Assembly: GCA_019357535.2 (NCBI GenBank)
Contig: CP079956.2
Span: 1-64,000, forward strand
Direction: 5' to 3'
Source of the DNA: Macrococcus sp. 19Msa1099
GTDB taxonomy: Bacteria > Bacillota > Bacilli > Staphylococcales > Staphylococcaceae
Length of the DNA stretch: 64,000 nt
Below are positions 1 through 7,464 of this stretch, piece by piece. Positions within the stretch are counted from its first letter, which is position 1. Every line of letters begins with the position of its first letter. The translations under genes and the position numbers were made by a program. The notes under the pieces are model-generated. The model saw only the letters and a program-made list of their open reading frames with translations, was not told the DNA's origin and did no database searches.

Positions 1-699
1 GAAATAGAGACTAAAGGGGCAAGTATGATACTTGAAGAGATGAGAGATGCTAAAGGAAGCCTTAATAAGAGCAAAGAAGTTAATATAAAGGCGCTAAAAA
101 AGATAAATGACGTAGTAAAGAAATATAACATCCCTGTACCGCTTCTAGAGCAGTTTATTGAAGAATACGAAACTGAGGATGTCATAGGTCAAGAAGCGGC
201 TGACACGCTCTTAAATGAGCTTAAACAGGGGGATAGTATGTATTTATCATCTTTTAGAGGATATAGGCAAGCATGTGAAGAAGACGACGAAGTATATGAG
301 TACTATAGCGATGTTGTAGATGACTTTTTAGATTTCGGTCTTACGAATTACGGGGAAGCCCTCCAGGAAGTACTACCAGAAAGCACAGAGAAGAGGGTTG
401 GTAGACCAGATGGAGAAGCATTGCTAGACGTATTAGTACCAATTAAATCTTCAGGTTTAGAGTACTTTCAATCAAAAAACCGCAACTCTCATGGTTATTA
501 TTACAACAGCCAGTACGCTAAAGAGTTAGCATACGTGCGTAGAGCTTTGCTAGAGGATCGAGAGTATATAGGTACTAGAAACGCATTCAATCGCTTAACG
601 TCAGCATTTGAACAACTCTCAGACTATATGTATGAACGATATCATCAACTAGGCGGAACGCCTGTAAATTATCACGGACATGATGACAGAAAGAAATAA
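1..699 (+). CDS. Mirror copy of telomere-proximal 324-aa protein (partial)
   Basis: The reading frame is open from base 1 and reproduces exactly the C-terminal 232 residues of the protein encoded on the opposite strand at 1487-2461. The first ATG inside the window is at 25, but it is internal to the gene. The N-terminal part lies outside the window. If the palindrome is hairpin read-through, this is not a second gene but the same gene read on its other strand. It is followed by its own terminator at 792-819. Confidence 0.8.
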   Translation, partial: EIETKGASMILEEMRDAKGSLNKSKEVNIKALKKINDVVKKYNIPVPLLEQFIEEYETEDVIGQEAADTLLNELKQGDSMYLSSFRGYRQACEEDDEVYEYYSDVVDDFLDFGLTNYGEALQEVLPESTEKRVGRPDGEALLDVLVPIKSSGLEYFQSKNRNSHGYYYNSQYAKELAYVRRALLEDREYIGTRNAFNRLTSAFEQLSDYMYERYHQLGGTPVNYHGHDDRKK

Positions 700-791
700 G
701 GTTTAAACTAACCCACAATAACACCATATAATAAAATAAGCAACAAAGCAAAAATATTTAAATAAAATTAACTTAATAAGAACAAACGTAC

Positions 792-819
792 AAGCAGTCT
801 GCTTTCAGGCTGCTTTTTT
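792..819 (+). terminator. Rho-independent terminator
   Basis: An 8-bp stem (AGCAGTCT with AGGCTGCT, one G-T pair) is followed by a T run. It lies about 90 bp after the stop of the partial gene at 1-699 and is mirrored at 1367-1394. Confidence 0.7.
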
Positions 820-1067
820 GATGTGTGGAAATATTTTAACGAACAGCTAATAAAATAACAAATAATAACAATTAGTTATTTTATAATAAATATATTTATA
901 GATCTTAAAGTAAAAATAAATATCAATTATTGAAAATTATATAAAAATTAAAACATAAATCTTCAATAATAAATATATGCAGAATGCATAGAAGTAAAAT
1001 AAAAAACACAGTCTCAAAAATGGAACCAATAAAAGAACCAACACAGGAGGTAGTCCCAAAAATGAGA

Positions 1068-1118
1068 CCATAGGCGCCAAGCCTATGGGCTATTAGCCCA
1101 TAGGCTTGGCGCCTATGG
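1068..1118. other. Core of the palindrome with fold-back stems
   Basis: Each arm carries its own 8-bp stem next to the axis: CCATAGGC (1068-1075) pairs with GCCTATGG (1081-1088) across a 5-base loop, mirrored at 1098-1118. The tip can therefore fold as one long hairpin or as a three-way, rabbit-ear structure. The core is clearly richer in G+C than the AT-rich arms around it. It is a candidate telomere-resolution or end-recognition site; no such site has been matched here to a known system. Confidence 0.5.
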
Positions 1119-1366
1119 TCTCATTTTTGGGACTACCTCCTGTGTTGGTTCTTTTATTGGTTCCATTTTTGAGACTGTGTTTTTTATTTTACTTCTATGC
1201 ATTCTGCATATATTTATTATTGAAGATTTATGTTTTAATTTTTATATAATTTTCAATAATTGATATTTATTTTTACTTTAAGATCTATAAATATATTTAT
1301 TATAAAATAACTAATTGTTATTATTTGTTATTTTATTAGCTGTTCGTTAAAATATTTCCACACATC

Positions 1367-1394
1367 AAAAAAGCAGCCTGAAAGCAGACTGCTT
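1367..1394 (-). terminator. Rho-independent terminator of the telomere-proximal operon
   Basis: This is the mirror of the 792-819 hairpin. It lies 93 bp downstream of the stop of the 324-aa protein and closes the leftward operon 3370 to 1487 before the non-coding telomere region. Confidence 0.7.
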
Positions 1395-1486
1395 GTACGT
1401 TTGTTCTTATTAAGTTAATTTTATTTAAATATTTTTGCTTTGTTGCTTATTTTATTATATGGTGTTATTGTGGGTTAGTTTAAACC

Positions 1487-2461
1487 TTATTTCTTTCTGT
1501 CATCATGTCCGTGATAATTTACAGGCGTTCCGCCTAGTTGATGATATCGTTCATACATATAGTCTGAGAGTTGTTCAAATGCTGACGTTAAGCGATTGAA
1601 TGCGTTTCTAGTACCTATATACTCTCGATCCTCTAGCAAAGCTCTACGCACGTATGCTAACTCTTTAGCGTACTGGCTGTTGTAATAATAACCATGAGAG
1701 TTGCGGTTTTTTGATTGAAAGTACTCTAAACCTGAAGATTTAATTGGTACTAATACGTCTAGCAATGCTTCTCCATCTGGTCTACCAACCCTCTTCTCTG
1801 TGCTTTCTGGTAGTACTTCCTGGAGGGCTTCCCCGTAATTCGTAAGACCGAAATCTAAAAAGTCATCTACAACATCGCTATAGTACTCATATACTTCGTC
1901 GTCTTCTTCACATGCTTGCCTATATCCTCTAAAAGATGATAAATACATACTATCCCCCTGTTTAAGCTCATTTAAGAGCGTGTCAGCCGCTTCTTGACCT
2001 ATGACATCCTCAGTTTCGTATTCTTCAATAAACTGCTCTAGAAGCGGTACAGGGATGTTATATTTCTTTACTACGTCATTTATCTTTTTTAGCGCCTTTA
2101 TATTAACTTCTTTGCTCTTATTAAGGCTTCCTTTAGCATCTCTCATCTCTTCAAGTATCATACTTGCCCCTTTAGTCTCTATTTCCGTTTCTGCTATTTC
2201 TTTAAGTCTCTCATATACAGCCTGAATATTATACTTAACATTCTCATAGCTCGTAGTCGTATCTTCTCTGCTTCTGAGATCCTTTTCTATATCTGAGGCT
2301 ATCTTTTTAGTTACATTCCTTAATTTACGATACTCAGATCTGTAAACAGACATATATTCATGTCGTTCTTCTAAACCCTTTAAATAGCTATCAAGTAATG
2401 GTTTCGCCTGTTCCATCATCTTCTCTATCTTCTGGAACTTCTCTAGATTTGTCGTTGCCAT
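1487..2461 (-). CDS. Unknown 324-aa protein next to the palindrome axis
   Basis: I do not recognise this protein. It is hydrophilic and rich in E, K, D and Y, with probable coiled-coil stretches in the first 150 residues (for example a K/E-rich segment around residues 1-70). It has no signal peptide or membrane segment and so should be cytoplasmic. Its start codon overlaps the stop of the RusA-like gene (TGATG), so translation is probably coupled. It is the last gene of a leftward operon (HTH-like, RusA-like, this) that ends at a terminator 0.3 kb from the palindrome axis. The position suggests a replication or telomere-associated role, but this is inference only. Confidence 0.75.
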   Translation of the reverse strand: MATTNLEKFQKIEKMMEQAKPLLDSYLKGLEERHEYMSVYRSEYRKLRNVTKKIASDIEKDLRSREDTTTSYENVKYNIQAVYERLKEIAETEIETKGASMILEEMRDAKGSLNKSKEVNIKALKKINDVVKKYNIPVPLLEQFIEEYETEDVIGQEAADTLLNELKQGDSMYLSSFRGYRQACEEDDEVYEYYSDVVDDFLDFGLTNYGEALQEVLPESTEKRVGRPDGEALLDVLVPIKSSGLEYFQSKNRNSHGYYYNSQYAKELAYVRRALLEDREYIGTRNAFNRLTSAFEQLSDYMYERYHQLGGTPVNYHGHDDRKK

Positions 2462-2889
2462 CAGTCTACCCCCTTTAGAATTATCTCTGTTCTTGGATTA
2501 TCTAGCACTTGGAACTTTGCAGATTGTATCATCGTTATTCTACTGTCTTTTATCTTTAAACCTTTGAATATGCTATCTAGGATGGATTTTATTAAGTTGT
2601 CTAAATCAGGTGCAGTAGTTCGCATAATATTATTAATACGCTTTTGCCCTTTAGGTACTTTCAAATAAAAATATAGTTCCGCTTTTACACCAAGTTTAGC
2701 TGACATCACATTATAAAAGTCTTCGTTGTATGCCCCTGCTTCTTCTAACATCTTTTTAACAGCATCCATGTAATCAATATAGCTCTGCTGATAATAAGTG
2801 ATGGTCTTCTTGTTCTTTGGATCATACCTAAATGAAGGTCGTGGGGTAGGTACTGGTTGTAAGTTTACTGTAAACTTCCATTCTGACAT
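2461..2889 (-). CDS. rusA-like: RusA-family Holliday junction resolvase
   Basis: The 142-aa protein has the length and layout of RusA crossover-junction endonucleases: an N-terminal PVPTPRP segment, a central helix, then the metal-binding motif PDLDN (D95, D97) with K101 and a second acidic site KDSRI (D115). In the RusA family these acidic residues bind Mg2+ and the dimer cuts four-way junctions symmetrically. It sits 11 bp after the HTH-like gene and overlaps the following gene by the stop/start. RusA genes are usual in phages, where they process recombination or replication intermediates. Here it is the second gene inward from a giant palindrome, a natural cruciform substrate. Confidence 0.85.
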   Translation of the reverse strand: MSEWKFTVNLQPVPTPRPSFRYDPKNKKTITYYQQSYIDYMDAVKKMLEEAGAYNEDFYNVMSAKLGVKAELYFYLKVPKGQKRINNIMRTTAPDLDNLIKSILDSIFKGLKIKDSRITMIQSAKFQVLDNPRTEIILKGVD

Positions 2890-2899
2890 TTAACCCACC

Positions 2900-3370
2900 T
2901 CATTTACCTAAATGGTTTAGTTTACTCTTTAAATTATCGATATCAGTCTTGTTGTTATCATCTGTCGCTTCCTGCTTTACCGCACCATCTGTAATTTCTT
3001 TCATCCCCATAGAATTTAGGTGTTTATTTACAGTTTCTCTTTGCTCCGCTATCGCAGCTTCATGTTTTTCTTCCTTAGTCATTTTCTCTTCAGGGGGCAA
3101 TGTCTGGTACTCATTAAACAGCTCTATTAACGTGTTAAGCTCTGATAAAGTAAAAACTTCTGCTAGTGCATCAAAGTAAGTCCTATCCTCAGCAACTTCT
3201 TTTAATTTATCAATATTTCTATAAATTGTTGATTTACCTTTATTTAATTTTTCTTGTATAACTTTTCTACTTTTAATATTAGCTGCACCAATATTGATAA
3301 ACCATTCAAAGATCATCTCACTTTTCATTTTAGAAATACTTAATTTTTTTTGTGTTTTTGTATTAGCCAT
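2900..3370 (-). CDS. Putative DNA-binding protein (HTH-like)
   Basis: A 156-aa protein if translation starts at the ATG preceded by AGGAGTG, three codons into the open frame. Residues 30-60 (KSRKVIQEKLNKGKSTIYRN) look like a helix-turn-helix of the kind found in small phage or plasmid regulators. The middle is E/K-rich and the C-terminus is polar and N/D-rich. It is the first gene of the leftward operon with the RusA-like resolvase. A cluster of TGTAYAC repeats lies immediately upstream (3419-3473) and could be its own operator. No closer family assignment. Confidence 0.65.
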   Translation of the reverse strand: MANTKTQKKLSISKMKSEMIFEWFINIGAANIKSRKVIQEKLNKGKSTIYRNIDKLKEVAEDRTYFDALAEVFTLSELNTLIELFNEYQTLPPEEKMTKEEKHEAAIAEQRETVNKHLNSMGMKEITDGAVKQEATDDNNKTDIDNLKSKLNHLGK

Positions 3371-3418
3371 ATAAATCACTCCTAATAATTATTATTTAAA
3401 ATATCTCAATAATAGAGC

Positions 3419-3473
3419 GTATACTCTTGTACATTCTTGTATACGTATACAGTTGTACACTAATGTATACTTG
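3419..3473. promoter_or_regulatory. Phased TGTAYAC repeat cluster 1
   Basis: About five TGTAYAC or GTATAC units spaced by roughly one helical turn lie directly upstream of the HTH-like/rusA operon. This is the first of seven such intergenic clusters between 3.4 and 11.9 kb. It could be an operator or a partition site. Confidence 0.6.
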
Positions 3474-3785
3474 TTGGTTTTAAGCAATATTAAACATTAT
3501 TTACTTATTATTTTAATAGATGATTAAAATATATTTATTTATATATAATCAATGACTATTATTTAATCTAAACCTTTAAAATTTCATTAAATGCATTTTT
3601 AATATAATAGGTTTTCCCACAAATAGAACTGTAATAATTTATGATTTAATTATAACGTATTAGTCCCATATTTGAAACTATAAAAATCGTATTATTTATT
3701 GGCTTTATTTGTAAATTATTATTGTGTTTTATATTTTAAATATATTTAATATTTAATTTTATTTAACTTCTTATATATATAAATT
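3474..3785. other. Gene-free AT-rich stretch
   Basis: Very AT-rich DNA with no open frame of note and no clear repeat other than the adjoining TGTAYAC cluster. I see nothing specific in it. Confidence 0.5.
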
Positions 3786-3818
3786 AAAAGGCACTGAATT
3801 ATATCAGTGCCTTTTAAT
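3786..3818. terminator. Terminator (usable both ways)
   Basis: AAAAGGCACTGA pairs with TCAGTGCCTTTT over a 6-base loop, directly after the stop codon of the leftward gene at 3819-4097. Confidence 0.8.
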
Positions 3819-4097
3819 TTATGCTACATTATATTCTTGATGTGTTTCGTTGACTTCTGCTGGATAATCTATAGAGATATGAAAATAAGTATTAGCGCCT
3901 AATAATGTCTCTACTATATATTCTTCTCTTCTGACTTCTTCAAACTGTGTTGCCAACTGTTTAACCTTTTCTGTATCAACTTCTCTATCTACGGTAGTTA
4001 CATGGATTGAACTTCCCATTGAATAACTTTCAGATCTTACTTTTACTTTGCGGTTGCGGTTGCTGTAACCTAAATCCTTTAATTGCTTTCTTAACAT
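3819..4097 (-). CDS. Small protein resembling LPD29-type phage/plasmid domain
   Basis: A 92-aa protein with the pattern LKDLGYSNRNRKVKVR, SYSMGSSIHVT, then a helical segment and ANTYFHISIDY. This resembles a small domain (LPD29-like) seen alone or within large polyvalent proteins of phages and conjugative elements; the assignment is from memory of the pattern and is tentative. It has no signal peptide. The start is supported by an AAGGAAAAA ribosome-binding site. Single-gene unit with a terminator at 3786-3818; an IS30-family element has inserted 180 bp upstream, so its promoter may be disturbed. Confidence 0.6.
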   Translation of the reverse strand: MLRKQLKDLGYSNRNRKVKVRSESYSMGSSIHVTTVDREVDTEKVKQLATQFEEVRREEYIVETLLGANTYFHISIDYPAEVNETHQEYNVA

Positions 4098-4274
4098 TTT
4101 TCCTTTTTCTGCTACTGTGTGTGTAATTCATTTTAATTCTCTACTTATCTTTAAGATACTTAAATTATATATAATACATTTATCGTTGCAAAGTATTTTA
4201 CTTAAATTTATTTAAGTATTTATATTTATTTGTTAATTTTTTGTTTTTTTATATATTCGAAAATTTCAATTGCA

Positions 4275-5497
4275 AGTTAGCCACTACATCCAAATTAATA
4301 GAGATAGTAGCTTAATGGTTCACTTAATAATCCTTCGGATTTTAGTGACTTCAGAAACAGGTATTTAGGTGTTTCATAATCTAGAATTTTTCTGGGATAA
4401 TTGTTCATCCAGTTTTGGATACGATAAATTATCTCATCAGATACTGATTCCATACTGATTCCTTTAGGGATTATCCGTCTAATGAATTTATGATGGTTTT
4501 CTTTAGTACCTCGTTCCCATGATGAATAAGGGTGCGTAAAGTATATTTCAGTGTCAGGTAGTGTCTCCGTAAGGTCACTGAACTCTGATCCGTTATCAGA
4601 AGTAATAGACTTGAATATTCGTGAAAATGAATTATCTAATTGATCTTTTAATTGACTTAATGCTAATGTGACAGCATCATTATTTTTACTTTTAATAGGA
4701 ACGATGATTTCATATCGTGTCTGTCTTTCAACAAGTGTAAGTAACGCTCTTTCGTTTTTAAGTTTAGAACCAATAACAGTATCTATTTCCCAATGACCAA
4801 AGACATCTCTAGAATTGATTTCGTGACTTCTATCTTCGATAGATTTTCCTAATACTTTTTTATTTTTTCGACTAGGTCTTCTATTTGTATTTGGTTTTCG
4901 TGATATCTTCTCTATAAGGTCGATATTAGAGGTCTTCATAATTCCTCTTTCAATCCAGTTATATAGTGTTGAAACACAAGGAATAATAGAATCACAAAAA
5001 ATATTATTCTTTTTAGCATAGGCTATTACAACATCGGGAGACCATTTTTTATTCAACATCATCTTATCAGCCCAATCAATAAAAGCATGAGATAACTGAT
5101 GTTTTGGTGTCCTGCAAGAATTCATACGATTTGTTTCATATTTAAGTTGAGCAACATCAGGGAAATAGCATTCATAATCATAAAAATATTCTTTACTATT
5201 AGAAACTATGCGCTTAATTTGTTTAACAGTTCCTCTATTGATCTCATTGTTAATCGTTTGAGGTGCTCTATTCAAAATTTTAGCAATAGCACGATTTGAA
5301 TAATTTTCACTCTTCAAAATCTGAATTTGATGTCTTTCAAATTCAGTTAAGTGTTTTCCTTTAATATGATTAGTGGTACCATTTAGATGAGTCATTTGCA
5401 TTCATTCCTTATTGTTTGTTGTGGTAACTACAATATTAACATGGATGCACATGGCTCATTTTTTATTTTTTTAAAGCACACCGTAGGTGGCTAACTT
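4275..5497 (-). mobile_element. IS30-family insertion sequence (type A1)
   Basis: About 1.22 kb bounded by inverted AAGTTAGCCAC (4275-4285) and GTGGCTAACTT (5487-5497), containing one leftward transposase gene. It shares its end motif with the elements at 29.2 and 32.8 kb but its transposase is clearly diverged from theirs. The exact outer ends may be some bases further out because the flanks of related copies also resemble one another. Confidence 0.8.
4295..5401 (-). CDS. IS30-family transposase
   Basis: A 368-aa DDE transposase. The N-terminal HTH (residues about 20-50, YSNRAIAKILNRAPQTINNE) binds the inverted repeats. The catalytic core shows HWEIDTVIG, SDNGSEFSD and RGTKENHHKFIRR, the D-D-E signature of the family. 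The protein appears full length, so the element may still be active. The start may be at the third codon (ATG-ACT), where the related copies begin. Confidence 0.9.
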   Translation of the reverse strand: MQMTHLNGTTNHIKGKHLTEFERHQIQILKSENYSNRAIAKILNRAPQTINNEINRGTVKQIKRIVSNSKEYFYDYECYFPDVAQLKYETNRMNSCRTPKHQLSHAFIDWADKMMLNKKWSPDVVIAYAKKNNIFCDSIIPCVSTLYNWIERGIMKTSNIDLIEKISRKPNTNRRPSRKNKKVLGKSIEDRSHEINSRDVFGHWEIDTVIGSKLKNERALLTLVERQTRYEIIVPIKSKNNDAVTLALSQLKDQLDNSFSRIFKSITSDNGSEFSDLTETLPDTEIYFTHPYSSWERGTKENHHKFIRRIIPKGISMESVSDEIIYRIQNWMNNYPRKILDYETPKYLFLKSLKSEGLLSEPLSYYLY

Positions 5498-5543
5498 GAT
5501 TATAGAATTTCCCTTTTTTATATATTTATATGTTTTTATTATT

Positions 5544-5560
5544 TGTACACTCTTGTATAC
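5544..5560. promoter_or_regulatory. TGTAYAC repeat cluster 2
   Basis: TGTACACTCTTGTATAC, two half-sites 10 bp apart, at the 3' end of the small leftward gene 5560-5832 and close to the right end of the IS30 copy. Confidence 0.5.
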
Positions 5561-5832
5561 TAAATAGTTCTATACATCATGTTTAAGACCGCTCTATATA
5601 CTTCTAGTGTACTATTATTTACTTCTTTATTTTTAACTATATTTTCTAAAAGACTAATTGTTTCTTCCCATGCCTTTGCTTTTCTATATAATTCTTTATT
5701 TTGTGTTACCACATTGATCATGCATTCAGCTTTTCTTAAAAGCTGCTCCTTCTTTTCTAGTTTCTCATACTCTTCTGCTCTTGCTTTAAAATGATTAGCA
5801 ATTTCTAATACTATATCATTACATTCATTCAT
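5560..5832 (-). CDS. Hypothetical 90-aa coiled-coil protein
   Basis: Unrecognised. Highly helical, rich in E, K and L, with a heptad-like stretch from about residue 15 to 35 and no signal peptide. It lies in a run of very small leftward genes (6150 to 5560) with gaps of 14 bp or overlaps, which looks like one transcript. Such tiny genes are usual in phage and plasmid early regions. Confidence 0.6.
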   Translation of the reverse strand: MNECNDIVLEIANHFKARAEEYEKLEKKEQLLRKAECMINVVTQNKELYRKAKAWEETISLLENIVKNKEVNNSTLEVYRAVLNMMYRTI

Positions 5833-5846
5833 AAAATCACCTTCTA

Positions 5847-6053
5847 TTATTTTATTTCAAAATATTTAAATAAATATTCTGTATGCCTGTTATCGAAATA
5901 CTTTTTCAAAAAGGTTTTACGTTCAGATATATCTTCTATATTTAAAGATTTATTAATTATCTCATCATATTCTGTAAATCCGCTTCTACAGTTTTTCATA
6001 ATTACTTCCAGCTTCTTATTGATAATAATCTGTTTATCAGGATAACTTCTCAT
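5847..6053 (-). CDS. Hypothetical 68-aa protein
   Basis: Unrecognised small charged protein (N-terminus MRSYPDKQIIINKKLEVI). Its start overlaps the end of the 37-aa gene at 6037-6150, implying translational coupling, and it is followed after 14 bp by the coiled-coil gene. Confidence 0.55.
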   Translation of the reverse strand: MRSYPDKQIIINKKLEVIMKNCRSGFTEYDEIINKSLNIEDISERKTFLKKYFDNRHTEYLFKYFEIK

Positions 6054-6150
6054 TTTCTAATAGATATAGTTCTTGACCTTGTCTTACAATATCATCTAGT
6101 AAATACCAAAAATCTTTTCCATTATTATATATTATCTTTCTCAGAGTCAC
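6037..6150 (-). CDS. Very small protein (37 aa), GTG start
   Basis: A GTG start preceded by AAAAGGA opens a 37-codon frame (VTLRKIIYNNGKDFWYLLDD...) that ends in TGA, overlapping the next gene. The composition is plausible for a real peptide and it fills an otherwise empty gap in a tightly packed leftward unit. No homologue recognised. Confidence 0.4.
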   Translation of the reverse strand: MTLRKIIYNNGKDFWYLLDDIVRQGQELYLLENEKLS

Positions 6151-6166
6151 CGCATCCTTTTCTATA

Positions 6167-6205
6167 TTGTATACTTCTATACACTCTTGTATACTCTTGT
6201 ACACT
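6167..6205. promoter_or_regulatory. TGTAYAC repeat cluster 3
   Basis: Four consecutive half-sites at 10-bp spacing (TGTATAC, TATACAC, TGTATAC, TGTACAC), upstream of the small-gene unit 6150-5560. Confidence 0.6.
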
Positions 6206-6215
6206 ATTATATTTT

Positions 6216-6249
6216 ATAAAAGACATCTAAAAAATAGATGCCTTTTATA
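6216..6249 (-). terminator. Terminator
   Basis: AAAAGACATCTA and TAGATGCCTTTT form a stem at the end of the leftward gene ending at 6245. Confidence 0.6.
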
Positions 6250-6931
6250 CATAGATTTCTATACCATCATTTTTTATCTTTACTACACTCACTTCATTTT
6301 CAGCTTCATCAATAAATACTGAGATATAACTTTTTATATTTTCATCAAATACTCCTATAGCGACCGCTTCATCTGGTGCATCAGATTTACAATGTGTTTC
6401 TGTAACAAATTCTAACGTACCATTTTCTAGTTCCACTTCTTCTTCAATTTCAAAATTCCAATGATCTGATAGCCTTGCTGAACCGTGCGGCTTTTTACCC
6501 CAACCGATACCATTAGAATTATATCAAGATGGGGAGTAGGGGCATTTACTAAAATCTTTACCTTCAAAGTATCTACTATATATATCTTTGAATTCGTCTA
6601 TGCGTTCTCTACTAATGTAAAGCAGCTCTCTTTTTGGCTTCTTTCTTCTATACTTATCTTCCTCATCTATATATTTAAGTAAATCATAATGAGTTGTTAT
6701 ACTTTTTGTATCAACGATCGTTGCTTCATCTATATTCATTCCAAGTCGTTCAATAGAATAGAAGCTCCCTTGTATATCTATTCTTTCGAGTACATCTTCT
6801 CTCTCATCTTCATCTATAATATCTAACTGCTCCATATAATCTTCCATATCCTCATATAAATCTACATAAAGGTTATCATTTTTAATATACTTCACTGCTT
6901 CCTGGCGAATAGCTTCGTACTTATTAATCAT
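6245..6931 (-). pseudogene. Hypothetical protein split by an in-frame TGA
   Basis: Two open stretches (6524-6931, 135 codons; and the stretch ending at 6245) are in the same frame, separated by one TGA at 6524-6526. Downstream of the TGA the frame continues without any ATG for about 30 codons that look fully coding (GIGWGKKPHGSARLSDHWNF) before a GTG at 6436. The simplest reading is one gene of about 228 residues in which a TGG (Trp) became TGA. Programmed readthrough or a downstream gene with an unusual start are alternatives. The N-terminal part is acidic and unrecognised. Confidence 0.6.
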
Positions 6932-7040
6932 ATTCAGTCACTCCCAATAATTAGATATTAATTTACCTCTAATCTCATTATACTATCATATATGATAGTA
7001 TTCATAGAATATATATTTTAAATTAATTATTTCTATTATT

Positions 7041-7069
7041 TGTACACTGTTGTATACATTTGTACACTT
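7041..7069. promoter_or_regulatory. TGTAYAC repeat cluster 4
   Basis: Three half-sites, TGTACAC, TGTATAC and TGTACAC, with 10- to 12-bp spacing, between the leftward gene 6931 and the rightward small genes from 7150. Confidence 0.55.
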
Positions 7070-7149
7070 TTTTTAGAAAGTTAAAGAAAAAAGGTTTATA
7101 CATGCCATTCGGCATTTTATGATTAATTATAGATAAGGAGGTGAACAAA

Positions 7150-7290
7150 GTGAATAGAGAGGAACGGAGAGAGTCAAAGTTAGACAAAAAAGTAGAGCGA
7201 TGGAAAGAGATTACAGAAATCATCAAAAACATTCTAATAATCCTCACATCGCTCGTAGCACTAATCAAAGTATTGTTCGGGTGGGACTAA
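7150..7290 (+). CDS. Small membrane protein (46 aa)
   Basis: A GTG start 8 bp after AAGGAGG opens 47 codons: a highly charged N-terminal half (RE/K-rich) followed by one hydrophobic helix (IIKNILIILTSLVALIKVLF). The design resembles small membrane toxins or holin-like peptides of staphylococcal plasmids and phages. The strong ribosome-binding site makes it likely to be translated. It is followed 36 bp later by another single-helix peptide. Confidence 0.6.
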   Translation: MNREERRESKLDKKVERWKEITEIIKNILIILTSLVALIKVLFGWD

Positions 7291-7326
7291 CCCTCCGAAA
7301 TCCATTATATAAAAGGAGTGATAATA

Positions 7327-7422
7327 ATGACAGAAAGAAATAAGAATATATTTCAAATAGTATCTAACTTATGCATATCTTTTATTCTAATATTAATTAT
7401 GTATTTACTACTGACTCATTAA
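7327..7422 (+). CDS. Small membrane peptide (31 aa)
   Basis: An ATG after AAAAGGAGTGATAATA opens 31 codons, with a polar start (MTERNKN) and one hydrophobic helix (CISFILILIMYLLLT). No homologue recognised. It belongs to the same rightward unit as the 46-aa membrane protein. Confidence 0.5.
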   Translation: MTERNKNIFQIVSNLCISFILILIMYLLLTH

Positions 7423-7464
7423 TTTTATAACTTACTACTTTATATCCTCTCTATTCACTAATAT

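Larger units (their letters stand above)
1..2185. repeat. Perfect giant palindrome, candidate hairpin telomere
   Basis: Position p pairs with 2186-p. The axis is the single T at 1093, and both arms (1-1092 and 1094-2185) matched wherever I compared them, including an identical 224-residue coding stretch. The left arm runs off the window edge, so the true length may be greater. Each arm holds the 3' part of one gene, a terminator and about 390 bp of AT-rich non-coding DNA that ends in a GC-richer core at the axis. Such exact symmetry is expected if sequence was read around a covalently closed hairpin end of a linear replicon. It is also produced by fold-back chimeric reads or a dimer junction. 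Confidence 0.97.

Noticed and set aside
1-2185. Two separate genes for the 324-aa protein
   Set aside because: The exact symmetry means the left copy is most simply the same DNA read around the end or an artefact, so I do not claim a true gene duplication.
2001-2225. Plus-strand open frame of 74 codons
   Set aside because: It is the complement of the 324-aa gene and has no ribosome-binding site.
7023-7268. Minus-strand open frame of 81 codons
   Set aside because: It is the complement of the 46-aa membrane protein, which has a strong Shine-Dalgarno and better composition.
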